Shown: piece by piece, positions 32,049 to 43,177 of the stretch | Position numbering within the stretch: position 1 is the first letter of the stretch | How the letters are laid out: the number at the start of each line of letters is the position of its first letter | NCBI GenBank assembly: GCA_903828675.1 | Contig: CAIKND010000095.1 | Span: 34,250-98,249 of the forward strand | DNA length: 64,000 nt | Direction of reading: 5' to 3' | From: an uncultured Acidobacteriaceae bacterium | GTDB lineage: Bacteria; Acidobacteriota; Terriglobia; Terriglobales; Acidobacteriaceae | Translations under genes and position numbers: made by a program | The notes under the pieces: model-generated | Database searches by the model: none | The model's input: the letters and a program-made list of their open reading frames with translations, nothing else | Told to the model about the DNA's origin: nothing

Positions 32049-33842
32049 ATGCGATTGGCGTTAGCCGTTGTGAGCCTGCTGGTATTGATCGGGAGCGGTG
32101 TGGTGGTCTATGACCAGTTCCACAGCCGCTGGGAAGACGACCAGAGGGCCTACTTCCATCAGGCGCTGGAACAGGCAAAGACTCCCGCCGAGCGCGCCTC
32201 GCTCGAAGGGCGGCAGCCGAAGATCGAGCAAACTATTGTGACCGCGTTCGGCGATGCGCGCATCGACCGTTGCGAAAGCTGCCATATCGCCGTGGACGAT
32301 CCCCGCTTTGCCTCAGCAAAACAGCCGCTGCACTCACATTCTTATTCGACCGCGATGGGCGACGTTTTCCGCAACGGCCGTTGGGAGCGGCGTCACAAGT
32401 TCTCTGACTTTGGCTGCACCACCTGTCACGATGGGCAAGGCCGCGGCCTGCAGGTTGCGGACGCTCACGGCGAAGACTCCTTCTGGCCCGATCCCATGCC
32501 CGGCTACACGATTCAGGACGGATGGAACAGGGAAATTGCGAGTCATCTGCACGGCGCCGAATATATGCAGGCCAACTGCGCGCAGTGCCACAGCGCGAAG
32601 GACTTTGCCGGTACGCCGCTTGTAACCCGTGGCCGCGAACTCTTCTTCAAGACCGGCTGCTTCGGATGCCATCGCATCGAAGGGCTCTCGGCCGGGACCA
32701 TCGGCCCCGACCTGACTGAGGTTGGCAAGGAGCGCAAGCTGGATTACCTGTGGGGACACATCGTAAACCCACGCGCGTATACGCCCACCTCGGTAATGCC
32801 GCAGTTCAAGCTGAGCGACGACGACAAAAAAGCGCTGGTCATTTTTCTGAAAAGCCGCCGCGGGGCAACGCTTTCCGTTTCTACCGCAGATCAGTTTCGG
32901 CTTAACGCCTCCACCACAGCGCCTGTTCCAGAGAGTGTCGCCGTGGTCGCGGCCAGCGCAGCGCCGGCCGCCACTCCGGCAGCCCGCGGCGAGCAGTTGA
33001 TCCAGGGCTATGCATGCCTGTCGTGTCATAAACTCGGCGATCGCGACGGCGGCATCTCACCCGACCTTACCAATGAAGGCCTGCTCCGCGATCAGCCCTG
33101 GCTCATGGATCACTTCGTCAATCCGCGCTCCCGTGTGCCGGACTCGAACATGCCGGCCTTCGGATTGCCGCAAGCGGATTTTGAAGCCATGGCCGCATAC
33201 TTGTTAACGCGTTCCACGCCTCCCGCAGCCGCAACGCCTGCGGAGACGTTCAAGAACGAATGTGCCCGCTGCCACGGCGAAAAGGGCGATGGGCGCGGCG
33301 TCAACGCCATCTATCTCGATCCCGCGCCGCGCGACCTGACCAAGGCCGAGTTCATGAACACCAAGCAGGAGGCGCGCTTCCTCGCATCCATTCAGAACGG
33401 TGTGCCGGGTACTTCGATGCCGCCGTGGGGAAAGGTCCTGAACGATCAGCAGATTAAGGGCGTCTTCGATTATGTGTGGGCCACCTTTGTACGCGAACCG
33501 CACAGGCAGCTGAAACCGCGCAAAGTGCCGGAACAGAACCCTGTGCCGATGTCCGCTGATTCGGCGCGACGCGGCGAGACCATCTTCCTGCAACGCTGCA
33601 CCGGTTGTCACGGCCGCAAGGCCGATGGCCGGGGACCGAACTCGGTCGACATCTCGCCGCGTCCACGCAACCTGAGAAACTCCGCGTTCATTCAGGGCGC
33701 GCCCGACCGGCGTCTGTTCGAGTCGGTGATGTACGGCGTGGAAGGCACGGCGATGCCCTCATGGATGGACTACGGCCTGTCGCAGAACGACGTCGGCGAC
33801 ATCGTCAACTATATTCGCAGTCTGAATAAAGCCGGGAAGTAA
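32049..33842 (+). CDS. Heptahaem cytochrome c
   Basis: A 597-residue exported c-type cytochrome with seven CxxCH sites: C75 (CESCH), C123 (CTTCH), C177 (CAQCH), C204 (CFGCH), C323 (CLSCH), C405 (CARCH) and C517 (CTGCH). An uncleaved-looking N-terminal helix ([19 protein letters not shown]) would anchor it. The first four haems form one module; each of the last three sits in a separate class I-like monohaem domain (distal Met candidates in [42 protein letters not shown]). It lies between the bc and cbb3 genes, so it most likely carries electrons from the bc complex to the oxidase. GAGGAG precedes the ATG. Confidence 0.93.
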   Translation: MRLALAVVSLLVLIGSGVVVYDQFHSRWEDDQRAYFHQALEQAKTPAERASLEGRQPKIEQTIVTAFGDARIDRCESCHIAVDDPRFASAKQPLHSHSYSTAMGDVFRNGRWERRHKFSDFGCTTCHDGQGRGLQVADAHGEDSFWPDPMPGYTIQDGWNREIASHLHGAEYMQANCAQCHSAKDFAGTPLVTRGRELFFKTGCFGCHRIEGLSAGTIGPDLTEVGKERKLDYLWGHIVNPRAYTPTSVMPQFKLSDDDKKALVIFLKSRRGATLSVSTADQFRLNASTTAPVPESVAVVAASAAPAATPAARGEQLIQGYACLSCHKLGDRDGGISPDLTNEGLLRDQPWLMDHFVNPRSRVPDSNMPAFGLPQADFEAMAAYLLTRSTPPAAATPAETFKNECARCHGEKGDGRGVNAIYLDPAPRDLTKAEFMNTKQEARFLASIQNGVPGTSMPPWGKVLNDQQIKGVFDYVWATFVREPHRQLKPRKVPEQNPVPMSADSARRGETIFLQRCTGCHGRKADGRGPNSVDISPRPRNLRNSAFIQGAPDRRLFESVMYGVEGTAMPSWMDYGLSQNDVGDIVNYIRSLNKAGK

Positions 33843-33880
33843 GACTTGAAAGAGGAGTGGAAGTCACTCCAGGAGGCTGT

Positions 33881-35290
<1,410 letters not shown>

Positions 35291-35306
35291 GCCGAAGGGA
35301 GATCGT

Positions 35307-35876
35307 ATGCTGCACAAGACCGATTCCAACGCAATGTTGTTTGTGGGAGCCGCCCTGGGCCTGTTCTTCATTGGCGGGCTGCTCACCACGGTGGCTCCGC
35401 CGCTGCTCGATAAGAGCTGGGGCAAGCCTTTCGAAAACCACGACGCCACCAAGGGCCCGACGGGCAAATTGGTCGCATACACCGAGCAGGAAAAGCGCGG
35501 TTACGACATCTATATCCGCGAAGGCTGCAAGTACTGCCACACGCAGCAGACGCGCACCCTCGAGTCCGACACCATCCGCTCCGGCTGGAAGGGCGTCAGG
35601 TCGCCGGTGTCAACGCCGGACGAGTTCGTCAACGATTACCGCCAGACCTTTGGCACCAAGCGTACCGGTCCCGATCTTTCACGCATCGGCGGCAAGTACA
35701 GCAAGGAATGGCATCGCGCTCATTTCCGCAATCCTCGCGACCTGGTTCCCGGCTCCATCATGCCGCCGTTTCCCTGGATCGCCGAGAATCCCGATGAACT
35801 GGACGCGCTGGTGGCCTACCTGCAAACGCGCGGACGCGCCAAGGACTGGCGCCCGGATAACGACTATGAAAAGTGA
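35307..35876 (+). CDS. ccoO: cbb3-type cytochrome c oxidase subunit II (monohaem)
   Basis: A 189-residue monohaem subunit: N-terminal anchor (AMLFVGAALGLFFIGGLLTTV), then a haem c domain with CKYCHTQQT (C74, C77, H78), the CcoO signatures RSGWKGVRSPVS and RTGPDLSRIGGKYS, and the Met-ligand region LVPGSIMPPFPWI. It passes electrons from an outer donor to CcoN. The expected third subunit, dihaem CcoP, is not present downstream. Confidence 0.94.
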   Translation: MLHKTDSNAMLFVGAALGLFFIGGLLTTVAPPLLDKSWGKPFENHDATKGPTGKLVAYTEQEKRGYDIYIREGCKYCHTQQTRTLESDTIRSGWKGVRSPVSTPDEFVNDYRQTFGTKRTGPDLSRIGGKYSKEWHRAHFRNPRDLVPGSIMPPFPWIAENPDELDALVAYLQTRGRAKDWRPDNDYEK

Positions 35877-35885
35877 GGCGAGGTC

Positions 35886-36092
35886 ATGAAGGACTACACC
35901 TACCAGAGCGTGTACTTTGCGTACCTTCTCTTCGTGTTGTTCGCCAGTGGAGCGGTCTACTTTTTCATCCGCTCCATCAAAAGCGGCTATCTGGGTCCGA
36001 ACAGCGAAGAGCCGAAGTACCGCATGCTCAAGGACGATCCTCAGGGCGATGTAAAGCAACCCACCGGCGCCAACGCGGCGCGGAGGTCATGA
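35886..36092 (+). CDS. CcoQ-like small membrane subunit
   Basis: A 68-residue protein: Tyr-rich start MKDYTYQSVYFAYLLF, one span (LFVLFASGAVYFFIRS), then a short charged tail. Position directly after ccoO and the size fit CcoQ, the small stabilising subunit of cbb3 oxidase. The stop TGA overlaps the following ATG (ATGA). Sequence similarity in such short proteins is weak, so the call leans on context. Confidence 0.6.
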   Translation: MKDYTYQSVYFAYLLFVLFASGAVYFFIRSIKSGYLGPNSEEPKYRMLKDDPQGDVKQPTGANAARRS

Positions 36093-36400
36093 TGACTGAC
36101 GAAAATTCCAAATCCGATTTGAAGGAATACGCAGGCGGCTGGATCACGGAACGCAGGGGAACCGCCATTCCACCGTTTCTGGTGATCGTGAGTCCCCTGA
36201 TCGCCATTGCGGCAATCATCTACCTCTTCGTCAACATCAACGGCGAGGTTAACCATTTATCACGCGGCCCGCTGGTGCAGCAGCTTAACGCTGTCACCGG
36301 CTCGGCCAACGGCTTCATGTACATCGTGGCTGCCATGATTGCGATTTATGTAATCATCTTGGCCGCCTTCCTGTTCAAAAAGTCGGGACACGAGGAATAG
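36089..36400 (+). CDS. Small two-span membrane protein of the respiratory cluster, unknown family
   Basis: A 103-residue protein with a charged N-terminus (DENSKSDLKEYAGGWITERRG) and two spans at about residues 32-52 (PPFLVIVSPLIAIAAIIYLFV) and 79-98 (GFMYIVAAMIAIYVIILAAFL). It overlaps the ccoQ-like gene by four bases and lies ten bases before the flavoprotein, so it is clearly part of this operon. I do not recognise the family; it might replace part of CcoP/CcoH or be an accessory subunit. A second ATG at 36092 is equally possible. Confidence 0.7.
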   Translation: MMTDENSKSDLKEYAGGWITERRGTAIPPFLVIVSPLIAIAAIIYLFVNINGEVNHLSRGPLVQQLNAVTGSANGFMYIVAAMIAIYVIILAAFLFKKSGHEE

Positions 36401-36409
36401 CAAACGCAC

Positions 36410-38416
36410 ATGGCGCAATCAGGCGGACAATTCGACATGATCGGCGGGGCAGGCTACTGGATGAAGATGGTCAAGTGCCAGGACGCCTGCCCTGTGCATA
36501 CCGATGCGTGCGGGTATGTGAACGCGATCGCGGAAGGCCGCGACGAAGACGCATATCGCATCGCGCGCGCGACGAATCCGTTCGCCTCCATCTGCGGGCG
36601 CGTGTGCGGTGCGCCATGCGAGGCCAACTGCCGCCGCGGCGACCTCGACAGTCCTGTCTCCATTCGCGCCCTCAAGCGTTTTGTCACCAGCCAGTTTGGT
36701 CCGGAGACCGGTGACTTCCGCCTCTACCATGAAGGCTGCAACCAGCAGATGCTGCCGCCGGGCCGCGGCGATTATGAACCAATCGCTGTAGTTGGCGCGG
36801 GCGTGGCCGGCCTCACCGTTGCCCACGATCTTGCGCAGGTGGGTTACAAGGTCACGGTGTTCGAGGCCTACTCTGCACCGGGCGGCATGCTCACCGCCGG
36901 CGTGCCCGTATTTCGCCTGCCGCGCGAACTGGTAATGGCCGAGATCAATGCAATTCTCTCGCTCGGCATCGAGCTGAAATGCAATCAGCGCCTGGGCCGC
37001 GACTTCACGATTAAAAGCCTGCGCGAGCAGGGCTTCAAAGCGATCTTTCTCGGCGTGGGCTTGCCCAAAGGGCGCAAGCTCGATCTGCCTGGCGCAAATC
37101 TCAATGGCGTCTACGACGGCATGGATTTTTTGCGTGCCTTCAACGAAGGCAATCCTCTGCCAGTCGGCAAGCGCATCATCGTCATCGGCGGCGGCAACGT
37201 TGCTTATGACGTGGCGCGCTCCGCTGTTCGCCCGCAAGAAATGTTGGGTAACACTGAGACGGGCGCGGACATGCACAGCAATGAATCCACCGCCCTCGAC
37301 GTGGCCCGCTCCGCCGTAAGAATGAGTGGCGACAAAGAAGTGCACGTGGTCTGTCTCGAGAAGCGCTCCGAGATGCCGGCCGACGAAATCGAGGTCAGCG
37401 AAGGAGCCGAAGAAGGCCTGGTGCTGCACAATTCCCGCGGCCCCAGAGAAATCGTTGGGCAGAACGGTAACGTCGCCGGATTGCGCACTGTCGAGTGCTC
37501 TGCGGTCTTCGATGCGACCGGCCGCTTCAACCCCAGCTTCAATGAAGACAACGTCGAAGTGATTCCCGCCGATACAATCATCTTCTCCATCGGTCAATCT
37601 TCTGATCTATCTTTCCTGCAGCCCGGCGACGGCGTCGAGTCGAACCGTGGTCTCATCAAGGTGGACCCTGAAACATACCAGACCACGGCGCCGGATGTCT
37701 TTGCCTGCGGCGATATCGCGCACGGTCCGCGTCTGTTCATCAACGCCATTCGTTCAGCGCAAATCGCGGCTCGCTCCATGCACGACTATCTGCGCGGCAC
37801 GCGCACCGAGGAAGCAGTTCGCTCCTCCTGGTCTCCGGCCACCTACACCATGCGCGAAGGCTGGGACCAGCTGCGCCGCCATCATCCTCCCGTCGTTGCC
37901 GCATCGGAACGTGCATCCTCGCTGCAGGTAATTGAAGATGCTTATCCGGATGAAGCTGCCCGCACGCAAGCGGCGCGTTGCCTGCGCTGCAACGTGAACA
38001 CAGTCTTCGATACTGAAATCTGCGTGTCCTGTACCGGCTGCGTGGACGTGTGCCCCGAGAACCTGATTCGTCTCACCGGCCTTGCGGACCTCTGCCGCAC
38101 CAGCGAGGGAACCGACTGGGTGGCAAGCGTTTTGGCGATCAGCAAGGAAGAGTTGCAAACCTACAGCAAGGCGCAACTCGACGAGCTGGGCGGGGTGATG
38201 TTGAAAGACGAAACCACCTGCATCCGCTGCGGCCTGTGCGCGGCCCGCTGTCCGTCGCACGCGATCACCATGCAGCGCTTCGATTTTCGCCGCATGTGCG
38301 TTTCTTCCCAAGGGCATAATCCGAAGTTGAAGCAGGGTCCTCATGTGCTCCAATCGCCAAACGAGGAGGGTGACGGCCAAGCCAGACTGAAGAGCCCGGC
38401 CCAGGAAACGTCATGA
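36410..38416 (+). CDS. GltD-like FAD/NAD(P) oxidoreductase fused to a two-[4Fe-4S] ferredoxin
   Basis: A 668-residue flavoprotein. The N-terminal segment has the GltD-type cysteines (CQDACPVHTDAC, CGRVCGAPCEANCRRGD) for [4Fe-4S] clusters, then an FAD-binding region (IAVVGAGVAGLTVAHDLA) and an NAD(P)-binding region (IIVIGGGNVAYDVARSAV), FAD signature VFACGDIA, and finally a C-terminal ferredoxin with CVSCTGCVDVCP (from C538) and CIRCGLCAARCP (from C604). Such proteins move electrons between NAD(P)H and a ferredoxin or membrane partner. Its place in a respiratory operon is unusual. Residues 267-274 and 297-304 repeat DVARSAVR, giving an insertion of 30 residues beside the NAD(P) loop. Confidence 0.88.
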   Translation: MAQSGGQFDMIGGAGYWMKMVKCQDACPVHTDACGYVNAIAEGRDEDAYRIARATNPFASICGRVCGAPCEANCRRGDLDSPVSIRALKRFVTSQFGPETGDFRLYHEGCNQQMLPPGRGDYEPIAVVGAGVAGLTVAHDLAQVGYKVTVFEAYSAPGGMLTAGVPVFRLPRELVMAEINAILSLGIELKCNQRLGRDFTIKSLREQGFKAIFLGVGLPKGRKLDLPGANLNGVYDGMDFLRAFNEGNPLPVGKRIIVIGGGNVAYDVARSAVRPQEMLGNTETGADMHSNESTALDVARSAVRMSGDKEVHVVCLEKRSEMPADEIEVSEGAEEGLVLHNSRGPREIVGQNGNVAGLRTVECSAVFDATGRFNPSFNEDNVEVIPADTIIFSIGQSSDLSFLQPGDGVESNRGLIKVDPETYQTTAPDVFACGDIAHGPRLFINAIRSAQIAARSMHDYLRGTRTEEAVRSSWSPATYTMREGWDQLRRHHPPVVAASERASSLQVIEDAYPDEAARTQAARCLRCNVNTVFDTEICVSCTGCVDVCPENLIRLTGLADLCRTSEGTDWVASVLAISKEELQTYSKAQLDELGGVMLKDETTCIRCGLCAARCPSHAITMQRFDFRRMCVSSQGHNPKLKQGPHVLQSPNEEGDGQARLKSPAQETS

Positions 38417-39123
38417 CCCCCGGCGACTTCTATCTCGTCCTCGCCTTCGGCTTTGTGAGCAGCCTCCACTGCGTGCAGATGTGCGGCCCACTCGTACTTA
38501 CTTACAGTGTGGCCGCCAATACCGATGCCGCGCGCCGTTCCCTGCTCGGGTTGCATCTTGCATATAATTCCGGTCGTACTCTAACTTACATGCTGCTCGG
38601 TGCGTTGGCAGGGCTTGCGGGTGGCACCATGAGCTTCGTTGGCCGTCTCGCGGGATTTGAAAACATCGCCGCCATCGTAGCCGGTGTCGCTATGGTCATC
38701 GTCGCGCTGGCGCTGTTCGGATTGTCCCCGGGCATGAAAGGCTGGCGCGGATTCGCACTGCCCTCGCGGCTGCTCCGTCCGGCAGGAAAGTTAATTTCGT
38801 CCCGCTCTGTAGCGAGCAAGTTCTTGCTGGGCTTGCTGATGGGCTTTCTTCCCTGCGGGCTAATCTACGCAGCGCTGATGAAAGCCATTGGAACGGCCAC
38901 GCCCGTTGGCGGCGCATTGACGCTCCTGGCCTTTGGCCTGGGCACCAGCGTCGCCCTGGTTGTTGTGGGCCTCGGCTCGTCGGCGGCCACGCGCAAACTG
39001 GCTCGCTGGGGCACCACCGTCTCCGCTATTTCGGTTCTGGTCATGGGCGTTCTGCTCATCGCACGCGGCGCCATGGCTGGGCCGGCAACGCACTGCAACA
39101 TGCACCACATGGGCTTCATGTAA
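38413..39123 (+). CDS. SafE/TauE-like membrane protein of cbb3 assembly
   Basis: A 236-residue six-span protein of the sulfite exporter TauE/SafE group (also called DsbD-like). The N-terminal metal motif HCVQMCGPL (C20, M23, C24) and the C-terminal His/Met-rich ending HCNMHHMGFM suggest copper handling; related genes sit in cbb3 loci of other bacteria (ccoS/ccoG/ccoI neighbourhoods). GFLPCGLIYAAL lies in the fourth span. It overlaps the flavoprotein by four bases and probably supplies or guards copper for CcoN (inference). Confidence 0.8.
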   Translation: MTPGDFYLVLAFGFVSSLHCVQMCGPLVLTYSVAANTDAARRSLLGLHLAYNSGRTLTYMLLGALAGLAGGTMSFVGRLAGFENIAAIVAGVAMVIVALALFGLSPGMKGWRGFALPSRLLRPAGKLISSRSVASKFLLGLLMGFLPCGLIYAALMKAIGTATPVGGALTLLAFGLGTSVALVVVGLGSSAATRKLARWGTTVSAISVLVMGVLLIARGAMAGPATHCNMHHMGFM

Positions 39124-39136
39124 AGGTTCGGGAAGA

Positions 39137-40501
39137 ATGACAACTGCCGAAAATAGTTCGAATGCAGCGTTTGCCCCTCGCGTGACTCTTCCGGGCACGC
39201 GGTATCATCGTGTCCGCAAGACGGTGCAGTCCATCTGCGTCGTCATCTTCATTCTGATGCCGCTCTTTGACGTGATGCGCGTCGATCTGGTCCGTCAGCG
39301 GTTTTATTTCTTCGGCGCGGAACTCTGGATCAGCGAATTCTCCATCCTATTTCTCACCATGATGTTCCTGTGGATTCTGGTGGCGGCCATGGCCATGATC
39401 TACGGGCGCTTTTACTGCGGCTACCTTTGCCCGCAGATGATCTTCAGCGAAGCCGCAAACACGATTGAGAAACGGATTAAGCGCCTGGTCAATCGCAAGC
39501 TTGGCGCGCTCGGCCCGCGCACTCGCGACGCGCTTGCGCTGGCGCTCTTGTATTTGATTCTTCTGCCCGCATCCATCTTTTTTACATTCGTCTTTGTCTC
39601 CTTTTTTATTCCCCCTGCCGACCTGCTCCATCGCCTTCTCACTCTGGACATGCGCACAGCGGGCGGCATCTTCGGCGCGAGTGTCACGCTCCTCACGTTT
39701 CTCGATTTCGCGTTTCTCCGCCAGGGCTTCTGCACGGCAATCTGCCCCTACGGCTACCTTCAGAACATGCTGGCCGACCGCCATACTTTGCAGGTCTTCT
39801 TTCAGACGGACGCGGGCAGCTGCATCCACTGCGAAAAGTGTGTGCGCGCCTGTCCCATGGGTATCGATATTCGCAAAGGCTCGCATCAAATGGAGTGCAC
39901 TCACTGCGCCGAGTGCGTCGATGCGTGTTCTGAGGTGCTTGGCCGCCTGGGCAGGCAATCGCTCATCCATTACGCGTGGGGCGATCCCAGCCAAAACGTG
40001 GCAGCGGATCGCGCCTGGTATCGCCGCATTGGTCTGCGCGACGGCAAGCGAATCGCCGTAATTGTCCTGTTGTTTATCTATGCCTCGGGACTTTCCATCG
40101 CCATCCACATGCGCCAGCCGGTGCTGGTCCTCATCATGCCCGATCGCATCACCCTCTATACGAGAGCGAGTGATGGCTCAATCCATAATCGCTTTCGGCT
40201 CCAGGCGTCCAATCGCGGTCACGCGGAGGCCAGGGTCATGCTTTCACTAGCCGATCTGCCTGCCGCAAACATCGTGGGATTGCAGGATGGCATAACGCTG
40301 AAGCGCGGCGAGACACAACAGTTCGAATTCGATGTGGCGGCGTCTGGCGCGGCTGTGAGCCCCGGCGTGAATCATCTCCGCATCCTCGCGCACGTTGACC
40401 CCGCGCAGAGCGACGAGGCATTCGCGGAAACATTTATCGCACCCATGGGATCGGCATCCCCTACACTTCCGGCGGTCAAGCAAACGCCAAAGGAGCATTG
40501 A
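39137..40501 (+). CDS. ccoG: Cytochrome c oxidase accessory protein CcoG (FixG)
   Basis: A 454-residue membrane protein required for cbb3 maturation and reported to reduce copper during its delivery. Spans at the N-terminus (ICVVIFILMPLFDV; ILFLTMMFLWILVAAMAMIYG), the signature FYCGYLCPQM, two [4Fe-4S] ferredoxin motifs CIHCEKCVRACPMGI and CTHCAECVDAC, then a further span and a periplasmic Ig-like domain from about residue 340. ATG 39137 is chosen from the family N-terminus. Confidence 0.94.
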   Translation: MTTAENSSNAAFAPRVTLPGTRYHRVRKTVQSICVVIFILMPLFDVMRVDLVRQRFYFFGAELWISEFSILFLTMMFLWILVAAMAMIYGRFYCGYLCPQMIFSEAANTIEKRIKRLVNRKLGALGPRTRDALALALLYLILLPASIFFTFVFVSFFIPPADLLHRLLTLDMRTAGGIFGASVTLLTFLDFAFLRQGFCTAICPYGYLQNMLADRHTLQVFFQTDAGSCIHCEKCVRACPMGIDIRKGSHQMECTHCAECVDACSEVLGRLGRQSLIHYAWGDPSQNVAADRAWYRRIGLRDGKRIAVIVLLFIYASGLSIAIHMRQPVLVLIMPDRITLYTRASDGSIHNRFRLQASNRGHAEARVMLSLADLPAANIVGLQDGITLKRGETQQFEFDVAASGAAVSPGVNHLRILAHVDPAQSDEAFAETFIAPMGSASPTLPAVKQTPKEH

Positions 40502-40710
40502 TGGAAATCACCAACCCCGCGGAGGAGGCAGCAGCAGAGCGCAAGCGCGTTGCGCCGCTTACGGTCCTTCTTGCCGTCGTCTTTATAGTCTTCTGCGGAA
40601 TTCTCGTATTCGTCTACGTGGCGACGAAGCGGGCCAATCCGGTGATGCTGGATCAGCAGGGCATACCGCTGGACCAAGGTTCTCAATCCGCCAAACCCGG
40701 AGCGAATTGA
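40501..40710 (+). CDS. Single-span small membrane protein between ccoG and ccoI
   Basis: A 69-residue protein: charged start (EITNPAEEAAAERKRVAP), one span (LTVLLAVVFIVFCGILVFVYVA), and a polar tail. It overlaps the ccoG stop by one base and has AGGAG five bases before its ATG, so it is surely translated. It occupies the position where fixH/ccoH occurs in proteobacteria but is shorter than FixH and I cannot confirm the family. Confidence 0.65.
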   Translation: MEITNPAEEAAAERKRVAPLTVLLAVVFIVFCGILVFVYVATKRANPVMLDQQGIPLDQGSQSAKPGAN

Positions 40711-40714
40711 CGCT

Positions 40715-43168
40715 ATGGCGCAAGGCATAACATGCGGATTGTGCGAACTGCCTTGCGGACGGCAACCGCTCACGCGCAACTACGACGCGCGCGAAATCGC
40801 ATTCTGCTGCATGGGCTGCGCCAATGTCTACGCCATCCTGCTGGAAAGTGGCGCGATTGCCAACGGCCAGAATATTCGAGACACCGAGGTCTTTCGCCGC
40901 AGTCTTGAACTCGGACTGATTTCGAATCCAGAGGCAGAGCCAGCGCCTTCAGTTGCAATTGACCCTCAAGCCCCAACACAGGAGATGCTCCTGCAGGTAA
41001 GCGGCATGTGGTGCTCCGCCTGCGCGTGGCTGATTGAGCACGCACTGCGGTCGCTCCCCGGCGTAGTGTCGGCGGAGGTGTTCTTTGCCTCTGACCTGGC
41101 CAAGGTAAAGTACTGTCCGCAGTATCTTCCCCCTGATACCATCTCCGCGCGTATCGCAAAGCTGGGCTACCGGGCGTCTGAATATGGCGACGAAACTACC
41201 GCCGCCAAATCCGAGGCTCGCGACCTGATCTTGCGCCTTGGTGTTGCCGCTTTTCTGTGGGCAAACATCATGGGTTTCAGCACCATTCTCTACGTGGGCT
41301 ACTTTGAACAGATCGCCGCGAGCGCCAGCCGCCTACTGCCTTTTGTTCTGCTGTTTCTCGCCACGCCACTGGTGTTCTACTGCGCCTGGCCCATTCTGCG
41401 CTCTGCCGCTATGGGATTGCGGAACCTTCAGATCCGCATGGAGACGTTGCTCGCCCTCGGCATCCTTGCCGCCTATTTCCTTAGCGCCGCTCAAGCCATT
41501 CGCGGAAGAACTCATGTCTATTTCGACACTGCCGCCGCCATCGTCACGCTAGTTCTGGCGGGCAAGCTGATTGAACGTGCAGCAAAGGATCGCGCCGCCC
41601 GCTCTATAGGAATGCTCTACCGGCTTATGCCGAAAAAGGTGCGCCTGTTGAGCGCGGCAGGTGAGAGATTTGTTTCCATCGACGCGCTGGAGCCGGGTCA
41701 GGTCTTCGTCGTCAAGGCGGGCGAACGCATCCCGGCCGATGGCATCGTGGTCGAAGGCGAAACTCACGCCGACGAATCGCTGTTAAGCGGTGAAGCTGCG
41801 CCCGTGACCAAGCATGTTGGCGATGCGGTTGTCTCCGGCAGTTTGAACGCGGGCGGCATGATTCAAGTGCGCGCCACCAGGACCGGCGACGACAGCGCGC
41901 TCGCTCAAATCATTCGCCTGGTAGAGCGGGCATTAAGTAGCCGTGCTCCCATCGAACGCACCGTGGATCGCGTTGCCCGCAACTTTGTGCCGGCTGTAGT
42001 TCTACTCGCCCTCGTCAACTTTGCCGTTCTGCTTGCCATGCACGCCAGCATCGCGGACGCCATGATGCGCGCCACCACAATCCTCGTCATTGCCTGCCCA
42101 TGCGCGTTGGGGTTGGCTACTCCGCTCGCGATTACTGCCGCCGTCGGTGCCGCGTCGCAGGCTGGCCTGCTTATCAGCGACAGCAGCGTGCTTGAGACCA
42201 TGGGCAAGATCGATACGGTCGTCCTGGACAAAACCGGCACAGTGACCCGCGGCGAATTCAGCCTGGTTGAATTCGCGGCGATTGAATCAGCAGCAGGCGC
42301 ACCAATCGCGACGCTCGATGAAGTCCTGCCCATGCTGGCCGGCATTGAAGCTTATTCCGAGCATCTGCTGGGTCGCGCCATGGTTCAGTACGCGCGCGAT
42401 CGCCACATCGACGCTCTCGATGCACAGGCAATCGAGATCCACAAGGGCGAGGGAATCAGCGGGCTTGTGAACGGAGAGCGCGTCTACATTGGCAACCGGC
42501 AACTCATGTCGGCCGTGGCAGCCGCAATGGAATCCGCAACGGAACAGCTCGCACAGCAGTGGCAGGAAGCGGGCCGGACGGTGGCGCTCTTCGCGTGCGA
42601 CGGGGCCGTGCGCGGCATGCTTGCATTTGGAGATCAGATCAAGCCGGGCGCGGCCGAAATGGTTGAAAGCCTGCGTGCGCGCGGCATCGCCGTCAAACTC
42701 GTATCCGGCGATGCTTGGCCAACCACCGCGGTTGTGGCCCGTTTAATAGGCGTGGAAGACTTTACCGCCGAAGCAACGCCCGCCGCCAAAGCACGTATCA
42801 TTGAAGAACTGCAAAAGGCAGGCCGTCGCGTTGCGCTCATCGGCGACGGCGTAAACGATGCCCCCGCGCTGGCGCAGGCCGACCTGGGTATTGCACTCGG
42901 CACCGGCGCGGACATAGCGATAAGCGCCGCCCCCGTGGTTCTGGTCAGCGGGTCGCTGGCCAAAGTGGAGGATGCGTTTCGACTTGCGGATCGCACTACG
43001 CGCGTGGTGCGGCAGAATCTTTTCTGGGCTTTCTTTTACAATATTGTTGGCATCACTCTAGCCATCAGCGGGATACTTACCCCTATATTTGCCGCAGCAG
43101 CGATGCTGCTCTCAAGCACATCTGTTGTAGCCAACTCCATGCGGCTCAGCCGTCAGGAAGAGAGATAA
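40715..43168 (+). CDS. ccoI: Copper-translocating P-type ATPase CcoI (FixI)
   Basis: An 817-residue P1B ATPase. It opens with a zinc-finger-like metal-binding segment (C-x2-C, then FCCMGC at 30-35), followed by an HMA domain (GMWCSACAW), transmembrane region with the CPC metal site in VIACPCALGLATP, phosphorylation motif DKTGTVTR, and hinge GDGVNDAPALAQADLGIALGTG. The enzyme supplies copper for the cbb3 haem-copper centre. It closes the structural part of the run, four bases after the small membrane gene. Confidence 0.95.
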   Translation: MAQGITCGLCELPCGRQPLTRNYDAREIAFCCMGCANVYAILLESGAIANGQNIRDTEVFRRSLELGLISNPEAEPAPSVAIDPQAPTQEMLLQVSGMWCSACAWLIEHALRSLPGVVSAEVFFASDLAKVKYCPQYLPPDTISARIAKLGYRASEYGDETTAAKSEARDLILRLGVAAFLWANIMGFSTILYVGYFEQIAASASRLLPFVLLFLATPLVFYCAWPILRSAAMGLRNLQIRMETLLALGILAAYFLSAAQAIRGRTHVYFDTAAAIVTLVLAGKLIERAAKDRAARSIGMLYRLMPKKVRLLSAAGERFVSIDALEPGQVFVVKAGERIPADGIVVEGETHADESLLSGEAAPVTKHVGDAVVSGSLNAGGMIQVRATRTGDDSALAQIIRLVERALSSRAPIERTVDRVARNFVPAVVLLALVNFAVLLAMHASIADAMMRATTILVIACPCALGLATPLAITAAVGAASQAGLLISDSSVLETMGKIDTVVLDKTGTVTRGEFSLVEFAAIESAAGAPIATLDEVLPMLAGIEAYSEHLLGRAMVQYARDRHIDALDAQAIEIHKGEGISGLVNGERVYIGNRQLMSAVAAAMESATEQLAQQWQEAGRTVALFACDGAVRGMLAFGDQIKPGAAEMVESLRARGIAVKLVSGDAWPTTAVVARLIGVEDFTAEATPAAKARIIEELQKAGRRVALIGDGVNDAPALAQADLGIALGTGADIAISAAPVVLVSGSLAKVEDAFRLADRTTRVVRQNLFWAFFYNIVGITLAISGILTPIFAAAAMLLSSTSVVANSMRLSRQEER

Positions 43169-43177
43169 GCAGCGACG

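Noticed and set aside
36419..37597. A 392-residue antisense frame under the flavoprotein
   Set aside because: It overlaps strong FAD and ferredoxin motifs on the plus strand and shows no domain itself.
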